DNA of 64,000 nt from Eustoma russellianum (taxonomy: Eukaryota > Streptophyta > Magnoliopsida > Gentianales > Gentianaceae), in contig AP025062.1 in assembly GCA_036186865.1 (NCBI GenBank), positions 9,174,410 to 9,238,409 on the forward strand, in the 5' to 3' direction. This document shows, piece after piece, positions 46,346 to 58,940 of the stretch. The notes beneath the pieces are model-generated. The model saw only the letters and a program-made list of their open reading frames with translations, made no database searches and was not told the origin of the DNA. A program made the position numbers and the translations under genes. Positions within the stretch are counted from its first letter, which is position 1. Every line of letters begins with the position of its first letter.

Positions 46346-47701
46346 TGTTAGGTCCGAAACACACTCTAGAGGGGGTGAATAGAGTGTTTGATACTTTTGC
46401 GGTACTTTCTTATTTGGCTCAACTCAAAATGAAATTCAAAATCAGAGTAAGAATGGGAGATGAGAAGCAATGAATGAGTACACCGGATATACAGTTGTTC
46501 GAATCGTAAATGATTCTACTCCACTACCACTTTGTTGCCAAAGTGAATTTTCAACAAATACTCTTCTTATTAGAGACAATAAGAACAACCACAGTAATAC
46601 TTACATTAACACCTTAGTGTAAGCAGCAACAACAACAACTTCTTGCACAAAACACACTTGTGCAATTGCAGCAACTACAGCTCTTAGCAAGAACAACTTC
46701 TTGCTACCTCGCAACTTCAACACAGTTCTCTCAAGAACTTCTCACAGTGGGTTGAAGAAATATAGTAAGGTTCACACTTTCTCACTAGTCTAAGAACAAG
46801 CAAGAGATCAAATATTTATGGTTCCTCTTGTGCTTGACTCTCTATCTCTCAATATACAACAATGAAGAGCAAAGGAAAGCTTAATAAGCTTTAACAAATT
46901 TTCAAGTATGAGAGAACTATACAACAATGAAAAATGAAGCTAGATGATGTTGAAAGTGTGTAATTGCCTCATCCAAGTCTCTTCCTTTTATAGATGAAGT
47001 TCACCACGTTTTTGAGCTTTCCACCATGTCTTGAACTACTCCAAATGTCAAGATAATACCCAAATAGTCTTTAGCCACCCTATGGAGTGATTTGATCCTC
47101 AATAGCCCAACCTAGGATTGCTTAGACATTGATACAATAGTCAAGGAAGCATGTAATATGTTGGGTCAAAGTCCACAAGAAATTTGAGAAAGATTGGAAA
47201 GAGAAAATATCATAAATCTCCATTGGATTTTGTTCCAACGTTCATAAAATTTTGAATTCTGGGAGACATCCATCGATCGAAGTGTCTAGGGGAGAGATCG
47301 ATGTCCTCCAGAAACTTTGCAGTTTTTAAAACTGCTGACATCGATCGATCGATGTCCCAGCCTGAGAGATCGATGTTGGACAGAAACTTTTCTGACTGAC
47401 ATCGATTGATTGAAGTCTCCCTGAGGAGAGACTGAAGTGACATCGATTGATCGATGTCCCTGGGTTGAGAGATCGATGTTGGACAGTAACCTTTCTGACT
47501 GACATCGATCGATCGAAGTCAGAGGCTGAAGTGATATCGGTCGATCGATGTCCCTAGCCTGAGAGATCGATGTTGGTCAGTGAGTTCCAATCTCAACCAT
47601 TTTTGACATAGTGTAATTTTCTCATCTTGCATCAAGTCTCAAACATTAATTTAACTTATTTAAAACATCTTTTTATCATCAAAACAATTTATAACTTAAC
47701 A
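46346..47701 (-). repeat. CopA2 3' LTR
   Basis: 1356 bp, tgttaggtccgaaac...ttataacttaaca. A polypurine tract (minus strand aaaaagggggagat) abuts it at 47702-47716. A palindromic cgatcgatcgatgt array lies at 47268-47580. Confidence 0.85.
47268..47580 (-). repeat. Palindromic motif array in the CopA2 U3
   Basis: About nine motifs of the catcgatcgatcgatgt type or the shorter gagatcgatgtt type, spaced 25-40 bp. The same array type occurs in CopB LTRs and in the CopA2 spacer at 50868-50982. Confidence 0.85.
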
Positions 47702-49365
47702 ATCTCCCCCTTTTTGATGATTTCAAAACCATGATTCAAAAGATGTTTTTACATGATACATTTTCAACTAAACTTGATATTTTACAACTCCCACTTAGTT
47801 CATGCTCCCTCATCATATGAACACATCAAACATTTCTTTTCAACATGCAATCTACCCGAGATGTGATATCAATACCAAAATGCTCCCCCTCAACCCATGC
47901 ATCAATTTTCACATTTTCATCCTTTCAATATATAAGATATCATCACAAAGTAAGCAATGACTATCAATCCTTTTACACAAACATATCAGGAAACTTCATG
48001 CTATGTCATGCCCAATTCAACTTCTCAAATCAAGCATGTTATGCATACTACCAACTTAAGACAATATAGCTAACTTAATACAATAAACATGCCAAACCAT
48101 GACATGCCAAAAACTCTACCAAACCAACATATCAAGGCATATCAAGAACATAAACCATTAGCATCAACTTCTCCCCCTTTCTGAAAACATCAAAAATAAG
48201 AGACACGAAAATGAAGGATAAATATCATTAAGAAATATCAAGTTTTGAGATACATAAGTAAAATCAAACTTGCAAAACTACTCCATAGCTACGAGGGAAT
48301 GGGGAGAACCAAAAACTACTCTTCATCAGAAGATAAACATAATCCAGAAATAGCGGCTTTGAGTTTCGTTTTTAATTTTTGGTACTTGGACTTCTGTATG
48401 GTCAGTTCTGTTTGCAGCGTTGAGACTTGAGTATCCACCTTCGTTTCTAACGTTTTAACNNNNNNNNNNAGATCGATGTTGGTCAGTGAGTTCCAATCTC
48501 AACCATTTTTGACATAGTGTAATTTTCTCATCTTGCATCAAGTCTCAAACATTAATTTAACTTATTTAAAACATCTTTTTATCATCAAAACAATTTATAA
48601 CTTAACAATCTCCCCCTTTTTGATGATTTCAAAACCATGATTCAAAAGATGTTTTTACATGATACATTTTCAACTAAACTTGATATTTTACAACTCCCAC
48701 TTAGTTCATGCTCCCTCATCATATGAACACATCAAACATTTCTTTTCAACATGCAATCTACCCGAGATGTGATATCAATACCAAAATGCTCCCCCTCAAC
48801 CCATGCATCAATTTTCACATTTTCATCCTTTCAATATATAAGATATCATCACAAAGTAAGCAATGACTATCAATCCTTTTACACAAACATATCAGGAAAC
48901 TTCATGCTATGTCATGCCCAATTCAACTTCTCAAATCAAGCATGTTATGCATACTACCAACTTAAGACAATATAGCTAACTTAATACAATAAACATGCCA
49001 AACCATGACATGCCAAAACTCTACCAAACCAACATATCAAGGCATATCAAGAACATAAACCATTAGCATCAACTTCTCCCCCTTTCTGAAAACATCAAAA
49101 ATAAGAGACACGAAAATGAAGGATAAATATCATTAAGAAATATCAAGTTTTGAGATACATAAGTAAAATCAAACTTGCAAAACTACTCCATAGCTACGAG
49201 GGAATGGGGAGAACCAAAAACTACTCTTCATCAGAAGATAAACATAATCCAGAAATAGCGGCTTTGAGTTTCGTTTTTTAATTTTTGGTACTTGGACTTC
49301 TGTATGGTCAGTTCTGTTTGCAGCGTTGAGACTTGAGTATCCACCTTCGTTTCTAACGTTTTAAC
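47564..49365. repeat. Near-identical 896-bp duplication around an assembly gap
   Basis: Copies 47564-48459 and 48470-49365 both start agatcgatgttggtcag and end cgttttaac. The differences I can see are two one-base indels in homopolymers (a run of A near 48113/49015 and a run of T near 48372/49277). They contain the inner end of the LTR plus 3' non-coding sequence. Confidence 0.9.
48460..48469. other. Assembly gap (10 N)
   Basis: Ten ambiguous bases exactly between the two 896-bp copies. Confidence 0.98.
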
Positions 49366-50651
49366 ATGGTCCTAGAGTTTCTTATAGTCTTTCTCTAGAT
49401 CATCTATACGAACAGCCTCTTTTTCCAGGTCTTCCCCCCATTGATCAAGATAACGATGTAAATCATTTATCTCGGCCTCTGCGTCAAATGGTAGTTCAGA
49501 ATCACTATCCTCTTCCATAGGAGCCTTGCCTTTGTCTATTCAAGAAGTAGGACTTTGAGGATGAGGATGAGGTTGTGGTTCATTTGGAGGCTCAGTAGGT
49601 TGTGTTGGCAAAGCAGGTTCATTTTCAGCTTCATCTTCCTCAGGTTCATGGGTACCACCCCGTCGTTGCGCTTCCTTCCTTGACTTATGAATTTGCTGGA
49701 TGTTGAATTTTGTGTAATAATCCTTATTTGTAATTGACTCTTCATAGTCTTCATCCAACACTACATTTGCCTTTCTCAACAATCTATAAATCAGATTGCT
49801 ACAAGGAAGCACTTTAGATTTTTTGGTGACTGCTTCCAATACATTTTCAAAGAAAACTTCTGCAAAGTTTATTTTTTCTCTCATGGCAATGCGGTAGGTA
49901 ATATAAAAATCTAGGTTACTTGGAAGTTTTACCGACTTACCATTTACATAGAAGGTAACAATGGCAAGCAAAACTCGATAAACTAAAGGCATATTGTTTG
50001 TGTTTCTTGTGGGATGGAATCCAAGAAAGATTTTTACTTCATCCTCGGAGACTTGGTACTTGTAATAATCCCACTTCCAAGGGCCAAAATCCTGGATTCC
50101 CACATCAGGGACACCAAGAAGTTCATTAATAGTCTTGGTATCAAATGCAACCAATTGACCATCAATAATTGAATTTAGAGAAAAAAGCTTCCCATTGAGA
50201 TATTCAATCCAGAGATTAGCATAAAACATTCGTGTATAATGAGTTGACTAGAGCTTATTTTAGAAGAGTCCTAAATAGGTATCCATTTTTGATCATACAA
50301 CCAATCAATGATTGGTTTTAATTCCTCACTGCTCAAAATGTCCTCAATTTTGAGCAATTTCAACGGAATAGTAGACCTTTTGCTACTTTCCCAATCTTCA
50401 AATAACAATTGAGCTCTAAGAGAGATATAAGTGAATAAACCTGAACCTAGTGGTGCTGCTAATGCATTCTCAAATTCTCCAGTCTTAAGCCAAGGGAAAT
50501 TCTTAATCATAAGCCTTTATCTAACCTCGCGTAGCAGGTTTTCTTGGGAGGTCTCTATTTGCTTCCTCAGTCCTGCTGTTCGAGAACCCGTTGGTATTCC
50601 TTGTTGTGAAGTTTTTTGCCTTTTGGGGTGGTTTTTCGTTCTTGGTGCCAT
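49220..50651 (-). pseudogene. CopA2 extra gene after RNase H (putative plant transposon-protein domain)
   Basis: It reads from ATG at 50651 (MAPRTKNEKPPQKAKNF), a Lys/Arg-rich start. Frame damage near 50515 is followed by frames 50510-50271 and 50229-49540. The centre has FYANLWIEYLNGKLFSL, LVAFDTKTINELLGVPDVG, VYRVLLAIVTFYVNGKSVKL and LDFYITYRIAMREKINFAE. Next come a Pro/Gln/His-rich linker and then (49520-49220, outside the main frame) DLEKEAVRIDDLEKDYKKL and VDTQVSTLQTELTIQKSKYQ, a clear coiled coil. The same order (basic start, conserved centre, coil) is seen in CopA1. The domain resembles the plant-only family named 'putative plant transposon protein'. The function is unknown. The gene lies about 365 bp after the RNase H end, in the same orientation. 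Confidence 0.75.
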
Positions 50652-51015
50652 AGGAGAAGATTAGGGCACGAAACTTTTGAATATAGTGATGGAACTTGGA
50701 GAATATATGTGGATTTAAATAGTATTGAAGAAAAAAAATGAAGCTTGAGCAAGGGATTTGTGGTTTAGGGGACGAATTTTGTATTTTTCGCCTGAGAGAG
50801 GTTAGGGTTCGAAGTAGGAAATGAAGAAATAAGGGTTTTTTGCAGATTTTATAAACCTTGTCCCGCTGACATCGATCGATCGATGTCTGGGGACTTCGAT
50901 CGATCAATGTCCTTCACATCGATCGATCGATGTCTTAAGAGGCATCAGTCTCTGAGACTTCCACATAGATCGATCGATGTATGCAGGAATCTGCATTTTT
51001 GACATTTTTGATCCG
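50652..51015 (-). repeat. CopA2 spacer before the extra gene, with palindromic array
   Basis: Four long copies of tcgatcgatcgatgt-type motifs lie in 50868-50982, just upstream of the extra gene and after RNase H. They are the same motif type as in the CopA2 LTR U3 (47268-47580). Confidence 0.85.
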
Positions 51016-51713
51016 CTAACCATTGTTTATCATCCCTAATCTTGTTCTAATTGATTCGAATGTCTCAGTGGGAAGAGATTTAGTAAAGATATCATCTAGT
51101 TGGTCATTTGTCGGAACAAATTCAACGCATACCAATCCTTTTTGAATGCAATCCCTTATGAAGTGATGCCTTACTTCAATGTGTTTGGTACTACTATAGT
51201 GAACTATATTTTGTGTTATACTTATGGCTGAGGTGTTGTCACATAGGATGGGAATTTTATCAAACTTGACATTGTAATCATTTAAGGTGTTGATCATCCA
51301 AAGAAGTTGTGTACAACACGAAGCGGCCGATACATACTCGGATTCCGCCGTTGAAAGTGACACACTATTTTGTTTTTTGGAGAACCAAGAAACTAAGCAA
51401 TCTCCAAGGAATTGGCATGTCCCGGAGGTGCTTTTTCTGTCAACAAGATTTCCGGCATAGTCGGAGTCAATATACCCTCTTAAATCAAAACAACCATTTT
51501 TGGATAAAACAATCCAAAGTTCAAGGTTCCTTTCAAATACCTAAAGATACGTTTAATAGCAACTAAATGAGATTCTTTAGGCATATTTTGAAATCTAGCA
51601 CATAAGCACACAACATGCAAAATATCCGGCCTACTAACGGTTAAATAAAGTGAACTACCAATCATACCCCTATATTTGGTTACCTCAATCGGCTTCCTTT
51701 TCGTCTTTGTCAA
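51016..51713 (-). pseudogene. CopA2 RNase H
   Basis: Two frames. 51713-51480 has YRGMIGSSLYLTVSRPDIL and FRYLKGTLNFGLFYPK. 51363-51016 has SLSTAESEYVSAASCCTQLL, LCDNTSAISITQN, HIEVRHHFIRDC and the C terminus DQLDDIFTKSLPTETFESIR. The join between them is frameshifted near 51480-51365. Confidence 0.85.
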
Positions 51714-52480
51714 GCTTTGTACTTGTGCTCATTGGAGTGCTGACACTTCTTCCATCCTCGTATTTGTACTTCTTGAGCAAATCTTTTGTATACTTCGTTT
51801 GAGATATGTACACTCCATCTTGAGTTTGCTTGATTTGAAGATCAAGGAAGTAGTTGAGTTCACCCATCATGCTCATTTCAAATTCTTCTTCCATCAATTT
51901 AGCAAAATGCTCAAAAAGAGAATCATTAGTAGCACCAAATATAATATCATCCACATAAATTTGAACAAGTAATTGATGGTTTCCTTGTTCTTTAATAAAA
52001 AGAGTAGTGTCGAATTTTCCTCTTGAAAACTCATTTTCAAGTAGGAAGTTACTTAACCTATCATACCAAGCCCTAGGAGCTTGTTTAAGTCCGTAAAGGG
52101 CCTTTTTGAGTTTAAATACATGATTTGGATAATCATGATTTTCAAACCCCAGAGGTTGAGCTACATACACCTCTTCTTGAATTATTCTATTCAAGAATGC
52201 GGATTTTACATCCATTTGACATAGTTTGAAATCCTTATAGCATGCATATGCTAATGGCAGTCCTAATAGCTTCTAATCTAGCTACGGGGGCAAAGGTATC
52301 ATCATAGTCTATGCCTTCCTCTTGCCTATATCCTTGAGCTACTAACCTAACTTTGTTTCTAGTGATGTTTCCTTTATCATCCATTTTGCTTCTAAATACC
52401 CATTTAGTGCCAATTACGGGATGATCACTAGGTTTAGCAACTAATTCCCAAACATCACTTCTTTTAAATTGATTTAGTTC
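51685..52480 (-). pseudogene. CopA2 reverse transcriptase
   Basis: Frame 52215-51685 has [34 protein letters not shown] and an intact YVDD box (IYVDDIIFGATND). The N-terminal part ([35 protein letters not shown]) is at the end of the preceding frame, with a frameshift near 52230 between them. Confidence 0.85.
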
Positions 52481-53600
52481 TTCTTGCATGATTAATATCC
52501 AATCTTCATCATTTATTGCTTCCTTTATGTTTTTAGGTTCAACTTGTGAAATGAAGGCATTTTCATTGAATTTCCTCCTAGTCATTATGCCTTGATTAGT
52601 TTCACCTAATATTAACTCTTTAGGGTGATCTTTCCTATCTTTATATGAATCCGGTAAATTTGATGTATCTCCTCCTACTTCTTCATCTTTAACCTTAGGT
52701 TCAAGGGGATCAATCCTTAGGTCAATAACAATATTACCTTTTGGATTCTCAAATTTTTCTATATGACTTACTTCAATTATTCCATCATCATCATCATTAG
52801 TGTTTGGTTCATCCTCAATGAGTTCACTAAACTTGACATGAATTGATTCTTCAACTTTCATGCTCCTTTTATTATATACTCTAAATGCGTTGCTATTTTG
52901 AGCAAAACCCATGAAGATTCCTTCATCCGTTTTGAAGTCGAGTTTATCCAAGTTATCTTTGGTGTTGAGTATAAAGCACTTACAACCAAAAACCTTGAAA
53001 TAACCAATATTTGGTACTCTACCTTTGCAAAGCTCATAAGGAGTCTTTTTGAGAGATGGTCTCAAATAAACTCTATTTATCACATGGCAAGCGGTATTTA
53101 CCGCTTCGGCCCAAAAATATTTGGGTAGCTCAAATTCGTTTAGCATGGCTCTACTCATTTCTTAAAGTGTTCTATTTTTTTCTTTCTGCAACACCATTTT
53201 GTTGAGGAGTTCTTAGAGCCGAGAAATTGTGTCCATACCCTTTGGATACACAAAATTCTTGAAACTATCCATCAAACTCACCACCTCTGTCACTTCTGAT
53301 TTCCTTAATGGTATCTTCTCTTTGATTTTCTAGTCTCCTACAAAGCTTTATAAATTCTTGGCATGCATCATTCTTTTTAGCTAAGAACATTACCCAAGTG
53401 TACCTAGAGAAGTCATCTACCACCACAAAGGTGTAATGTTTTCCTCTTAGACTTGCCGTACCAATATCCCCATACAAATCTATATGAAGTAATTGTAGAG
53501 GTTTGGTGGTGGAGATTTCACTTTTGGGCTTGAAGCTTGTTTTAACAAGATTTGCCTTTTGACAAGTGTCACATAAGCCATGGTTTTCGAAATTTAATTT
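52235..53600 (-). pseudogene. CopA2 integrase and linker
   Basis: The core is in two frames. 53477-53265 (with the bases just before it) carries the first acidic residue (LHIDLYGDIG) and RSDRGGEFDG. The third (NGVAERK) is at about 53185-53175, in a frameshifted stretch. 53158-52235 continues with [39 protein letters not shown] and an acidic linker ([11 protein letters not shown]) to reverse transcriptase. All three catalytic residues are recognisable, but the frame is broken. Confidence 0.82.
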
Positions 53601-54263
53601 TGGAAGACCTTGGACTTTTCATTTTTGCAAATCTCTTTGAAAATTTTAAAACTACAGTGTCCAAGTCGTCTATGCCATAGTTGAGTCAAATCATTTTTGG
53701 CAACTAGGCAAGAAACATTTCATGATATCAAATCATGTGTGCTAAGTTTGTAAACATCACTTTTACGTATAGCCTCAAAAACAATCTTATCGTTCTTTTT
53801 CACAACACATTTTCTTTACACAAATTCAACTTGAAAATTAGCATCACATAGTTGGCTAACACTTATCAAATTATACTTAAGTCCTTCTACATATAGTACA
53901 TTATTAATACTAAAGGAAGAGTTACCAATTTCTCCATGTCCAAGGATTTTGGCTTTTCCATTGCCAATATGCACCTTTCCACCATCTTGGAGCTTGATCT
54001 TGGTGAACAACGTCTTGTCTCCGGTCATGTTCGTTGAACATCCGCTGTCCATAAGCCATTGGTTTCTTCTTCTTTGGCTACTCCATTTATCTTGAGAGCC
54101 TAAAAAACCAAAAGATTTATGCATTTGTACCCTTTGATGGTTGGATCCTTTAGGGTTAGCTTGTCGACCCTTAGGCTTCCAAACATACATGCCTCCAAAT
54201 CTAGCTCTACATTCATTCTTCACATGTCCTACTTTGTTGCAATGAAAACAAGTGGGTACATGC
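53600..54263 (-). pseudogene. CopA2 zinc knuckle, protease and pre-integrase region
   Basis: The CCHC knuckle CFHCNKVGHVKNECR lies at about 54249-54205, followed by protease WLMDSGCSTNMTGDK (active-site DSG intact) and LYVEGLKYNLISVSQLCD. The frame stops at 53816. The pre-integrase histidine region (about 53700-53600) is in other frames. CopB2 interrupts directly upstream of the knuckle at 54264. Confidence 0.85.
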
Positions 54264-56954
54264 TGTTGGAGACCGTGCACCTGCAATAAACACCAGTAGA
54301 GAGGGGGGGGGTGAATAGTGGTTAGCGGAAATTACACTACAACCCTTTGTTAAAATCCCCTTTGAAAACAGAATCTGAGACCACCTCAGATTCAGAACCC
54401 GTTTTTAAAAACTTCATAAATAATTGTACACAACTCCAAAAATTATGAAACTTTGCAGAATTGAACTTCAATGAGTTATAAAGACTCTGTCCAAAAATCA
54501 GACAAAAATAAGATCGTTTGACCCTTCAAACAAATAAAAAGATTCAGATGGTCAATCTCGACAGAATTGGACAGAATGTTGCTGATTTTGCAAAACGTGT
54601 TTCTCTTTGAATACTCAACCAAAAAGGTTGATCTTTATATCAAAACACTCCTTAGGATGTTTAGATGAAGTTTCCAGAATGCCCCGACCTTAAAAAATTC
54701 TTGAAAAATACAGAATTTAAGTTTTCTCAAAACTGGTCAGATTGCAGTCAGATTGGAGCAGTTATCTTGCAAAGACTGAAAGGCTAACTTTCCCTTGCTC
54801 AAATCAAGTGATTCTTGTTGCAAATGAAAGCTAACAGTCGGAAGTATAACTTCACCAAAAATCACGAATTGTGAAAATGTTTAGCTATTTTTTCAAATTA
54901 TGAGAAGTTGTTTGAAAACTGCAGTCAAAAACGGGCTGAAAACAGAAATAAGGAAACAAGAGAAAAACACCGAGGATTTATCCTGGTTCGGTCAATGTGA
55001 CCTACTCCAGTCCCAAAGAACACCTTTCTTTGGTTTTCACTATGAAATGAACACCTTACAATAAGAGCCAAGCTTGATCCTTGGATTATACTTCAACCCT
55101 ACTCAAGACTTGGATAATTACCTTCTAAGCAACACTTAGTTGCAACTCCCCTGAAACCCATTGATGTAGCCTTATAAAGATTGCTAGTCAATCTTACAAA
55201 TGAAGCTCAAGAGGCTTGTAGCTCATCAAAATACAACAAGACACCTTTGCTACAATGAATAAAACAATAACAACAAGAAGATGAAGATGAAAACTAGACA
55301 ATTCAACAAATGCTTGTGAGCTTCAAGTGTGTTTCATCTTCTTCACATCACCATTTTATAGTGTGAAGTTGAGCCTTGAGGATAAGAACTCCAATGTGTC
55401 ACTATCTTCATCATCAAGTCCAAATGTCTTCTCATCATTGGTTGGCTTTGTACACTTGGCAAAATAAAACGCAATGATTGGTCCACCTTGGCAATGTCAT
55501 GTTGGCCAAAATTTTCAACTAAAAGTGACCTGGAATTATCTTGAAAATGTGAAGATAATAGCACCATAACAACTCCATCATCTTCTCAAATTTTTGGCAA
55601 GATAGTAGGCATGTGGAATTTACCATTTCAAAGTCAAAAATCTGCTCCAAGAATACCTTTAGTAGCCGTTGGCTACTTTGAAATTTTAACCAAAAATATA
55701 TTTGATTTTCTTTAATAAAATAAGGAAGGATAATACCACCAAATTATCCCAAACTTCAAGCACCATAATAGGACATGTGAGAGCTCCATTTGACTTTCAC
55801 AAATCTGGTGAAAATACCCAAGAAAAGCATATAGCCGTTCGTTTCATCTTTGAAATTTCCAAGTTGGCAATTTTGCCAACTAGCTCCTTTTTGGTTGGTC
55901 CACTTGTCTCCAACTCATAAAATGAATAATGTATCACCTCCAACTGTAAACTCATGTTTTGCAATGTATATATAAGGGTAGCAACTCAGATTTTTGAAGA
56001 AGAAATAAATAGATAATAATTGACAAGATTATGTCAACGTGTAACACCGAAATTCCCCAATACTTCTTCTTATATGTCAAGAACATTTCCACACCTTTGA
56101 CACCTTTAATATCTCTGAATAATGATGATAAATATCCTCTTATAACATATATAAGAGGGTCTTCAAAAAAAATAGAATGTGACATCTCAAATCGTCCCAT
56201 ATCAAGATATAGTCAATAATATCATCGGTTGAGAGAATAAGATATAAAATCACCATATTATCTACAAAATAATAATAACACAGCTCCAAAATGAAGGTAA
56301 TAATATGCTCAAGAGATTCCTTGAGTGAAAATAACCAAAAATACCCTTGGGGTGAAATGACCAAAATACCCCTGGTGTGAGAAAACTTCAGAAATGCTCC
56401 CGATGGTCAGAAATAATCACAATTCCACCTTTGTCATGATAACCAAGATAATAATACACCCTTGAAATATTTTTCACCATATGATGTTCCTACAAAACTT
56501 AAAATACCAATTTGCCTTTTTTGGTAATTTGTATAAACTTCCAAGGCACGTTAGTCACAAGACAATAATAATCACCAAAAACACATAATAATCACATAAT
56601 GAACATGTATAATTCATATACAAATGAAAACAATCATTTTATCACATTTTAGAAAAATATTTCTAAAAACCCTAGACGTCGATCGATCGACATGAGGGGC
56701 CGACGTACGTCGATCGATCCACGTGAGAGATCGACGTCTTACTGCGAGTTTGGTTCTTTCTCAGTTCAACATGAGCCGATCCACGTGAGGGGCTGACGTA
56801 CGTCGATCGATCCATGTGTCTCTGAATGAGAGGTCCACGTCATTTTTCTTCACCTTTTCAACCTTTAACCCCTTATAACACCATATGTGACATTTTTAAA
56901 TATTCACCACTCAAAATCATGACTTTGAAAATTATCCAAACATATTTCTCAACA
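54264..56954 (-). repeat. CopB2 3' LTR
   Basis: Starts tgttggagaccgtgcacc and ends ttctcaaca. The palindromic array in U3 (56684-56850) uses gtcgatcgatcgac and acgtcgatcgatcc variants. Confidence 0.92.
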
Positions 56955-57590
56955 TTCTCCCTCTTTTGGATGATTTTCAAAATAACCTAACATGATTTTA
57001 ATGTCACAACTAATAACAAAAAATTTAACCAAATATTGTCAACTTTTAAATAGTATGCTGCTCGTCACATCTTACAACCAAAAATTTAACCAAATGTTTT
57101 CAACTTTTAAATAGTATGTTTTCTCAACCCTCAACTCATACTCTCCCCCTTAACCTATGCTCCAAAATTTATGCAAATTAAAAACTTATCATATGATTCA
57201 TGACTTACCAACTAAAATTCATCACGAATTACACTAAAATCATGTTCTTTTGGATAATTTTCAAAGTAACCTAACATGATTTTAATGTCACAACTAATAA
57301 CCAAAAATTTAACCAAATATTTTCAAGTTTTAAATAGTATGCTGCTCGTCACATCTTATAACCAAAATTTAACCAAATGTTTTCACTTTTAAATAGTATG
57401 TTTGCTCCCCCTCAACTCATACTCTCCCCCTTAACCTATGCTCCAAATTTTATACAAATTAAAACTTATCATATGATTCATGACTTACCAACTAAAATTC
57501 ATCATGACTTACCAACTAAAATCATGTTCTTATTCTATCTCCCCCTTTATTTTGCAAATCATGCAAAAGATAGAACTATGCAATGGTATC
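56955..57590 (-). repeat. CopB2 3' non-coding region with an internal direct duplication
   Basis: About 56965-57170 and 57243-57450 are direct copies, both holding ggat(g/a)attttcaaa, the aaccaaatattttcaa blocks and actctccccctta. Polypurine tracts (minus strand) lie at about 56955, 57141, 57421 and 57538. Confidence 0.8.
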
Positions 57591-57639
57591 GTAAGTCATC
57601 ATTCCTAATTTGGCTCGTAGGTTTTCAAAAGTGGCTTGA

Positions 57640-58550
57640 TTAAGGGGTTTGGTGAAGATGTCAGCGATTTGGTGATCAGTTCTTATATGGTTTATCACTA
57701 TAATCCTCATTTTGAACATGATCGCGAAGAAAGTGGTATCGCACCTCAATGTGTTTGGCCTTAGAATGAAGCACCGGATTCCGTGAAAGATTTATTGCAC
57801 TTGTGCTATCGCAGAAAATTGGAATCTTTTTCATTTTAAATGCCAAAATCACTAAGTTGTTGTTTAAGCCAAAGTATTTGGGTAGTAAATAAACTCAAAG
57901 CGATATATTCGGCTTCAGTGGTAGAAAGAGCTACACTAGCTTGCTTTTTAGAAAACCAAGAGATCAAATTGGTTTCCTATGAATTGACATGTACCGCTAG
58001 TGGATTTTCTATCTAACTTGCAATCACCATAATCAGCATCACTATATGCGTGTAATTCCGACTTAGCGTTTCTATCATACCACAGTCCTAAGTGAGGTGT
58101 ATGCTTAAGATATCTAAAGATCTTTTTCACTGCATTGTAATGTGATACCTTAGGACAAGATTGAAACCTAGCACACATACATACACTAAACATGATGTCA
58201 AGTCTTGATGCAGTTGAGTATAACAATGAGCCAATCATAGACCTGTAGAGTGTGTCATCAAAAGGTTTACCATTTTCATCCTTATCAAATTTGGTACTAA
58301 CACTCATGGGGGTAGTTGTAGGTTTCAACTCTTCAAAACCAAACTTCTTAATCATATCATTGACATACTTAAGTTGGCTAATATGAATTCCTTGAGGGGT
58401 TTGTTTAATTTGAAGGCCTAAGAAGTAGTTCAATTCTCCTACCATTGACATTTCAAATTCTGACTTCATACATTCTTCGAAGTCTTTTACTAAGGTAGGG
58501 TTAGTTGAACCAAAGATACTATCGTCTACATATATTTGAACTATTAACAA
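57640..58550 (-). pseudogene. CopB2 reverse transcriptase C-terminal part and RNase H
   Basis: Frame 58550-57948 has IYVDDSIFGSTNP (YVDD box present), KSEFEMSMVGELNYFLGLQI, IGSLLYSTASRLDIM and SDADYGDCKLDRKSTSGTCQ, then breaks within SWFSKKQ. RNase H continues in another frame (57955-57640) with STTEAEYIAL and HFLRDHV. Confidence 0.85.
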
Positions 58551-58940
58551 ATCATTATCTTTTTTCTTAGGAATAATGTGTTGTCTATTGTTCCCCTTTG
58601 ATAATTATTTGCAATAAGAAAGTTTGCAAATCTATCATACCAAGCTCTTGGAGCTTGTTTCAAACCATATAAAGCTTTCTTAAGCTTATAAACATGGTTG
58701 GGATTCTTTGGATCTTCGAATCCAGGGGGTTGTTTGACAAACACCTCTTCTTGGATGTATCCATTCAAGAAAGCACTCTTGACATCCATTTGGAAGAGCT
58801 TAATATTGCTTCGACTTGCAATTGCAAGTAACAATCTAATTGCTTCAAGTCGTGCAACGGGTGCAAAGGTTTCTTCATAATCTATTCCTTCTTGTTGATT
58901 ATAACCTTGTGCGACTAGCCTAGCTTTATTCCTTGCGTTT
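58544..58940 (-). pseudogene. CopB2 reverse transcriptase, N-terminally truncated
   Basis: The frame joins gag-proximal sequence to [57 protein letters not shown] and [14 protein letters not shown]. The junction near 58940 fuses the protease-upstream region directly to mid-RT, so integrase is absent. The frame shifts near 58550 just before YVDD. Confidence 0.85.

Noticed and set aside
50868..50982. Palindromic cgatcgatcgatgt arrays as a CRISPR array or cloning artefact
   Set aside because: Spacing is irregular, motifs vary between copies and the same arrays lie in LTRs; eukaryotic context.
55343..55567. 74-codon frame conserved in both CopB2 LTRs (also 62315-62530)
   Set aside because: Its conservation is explained by the LTR pair itself; the translation has no recognisable features.
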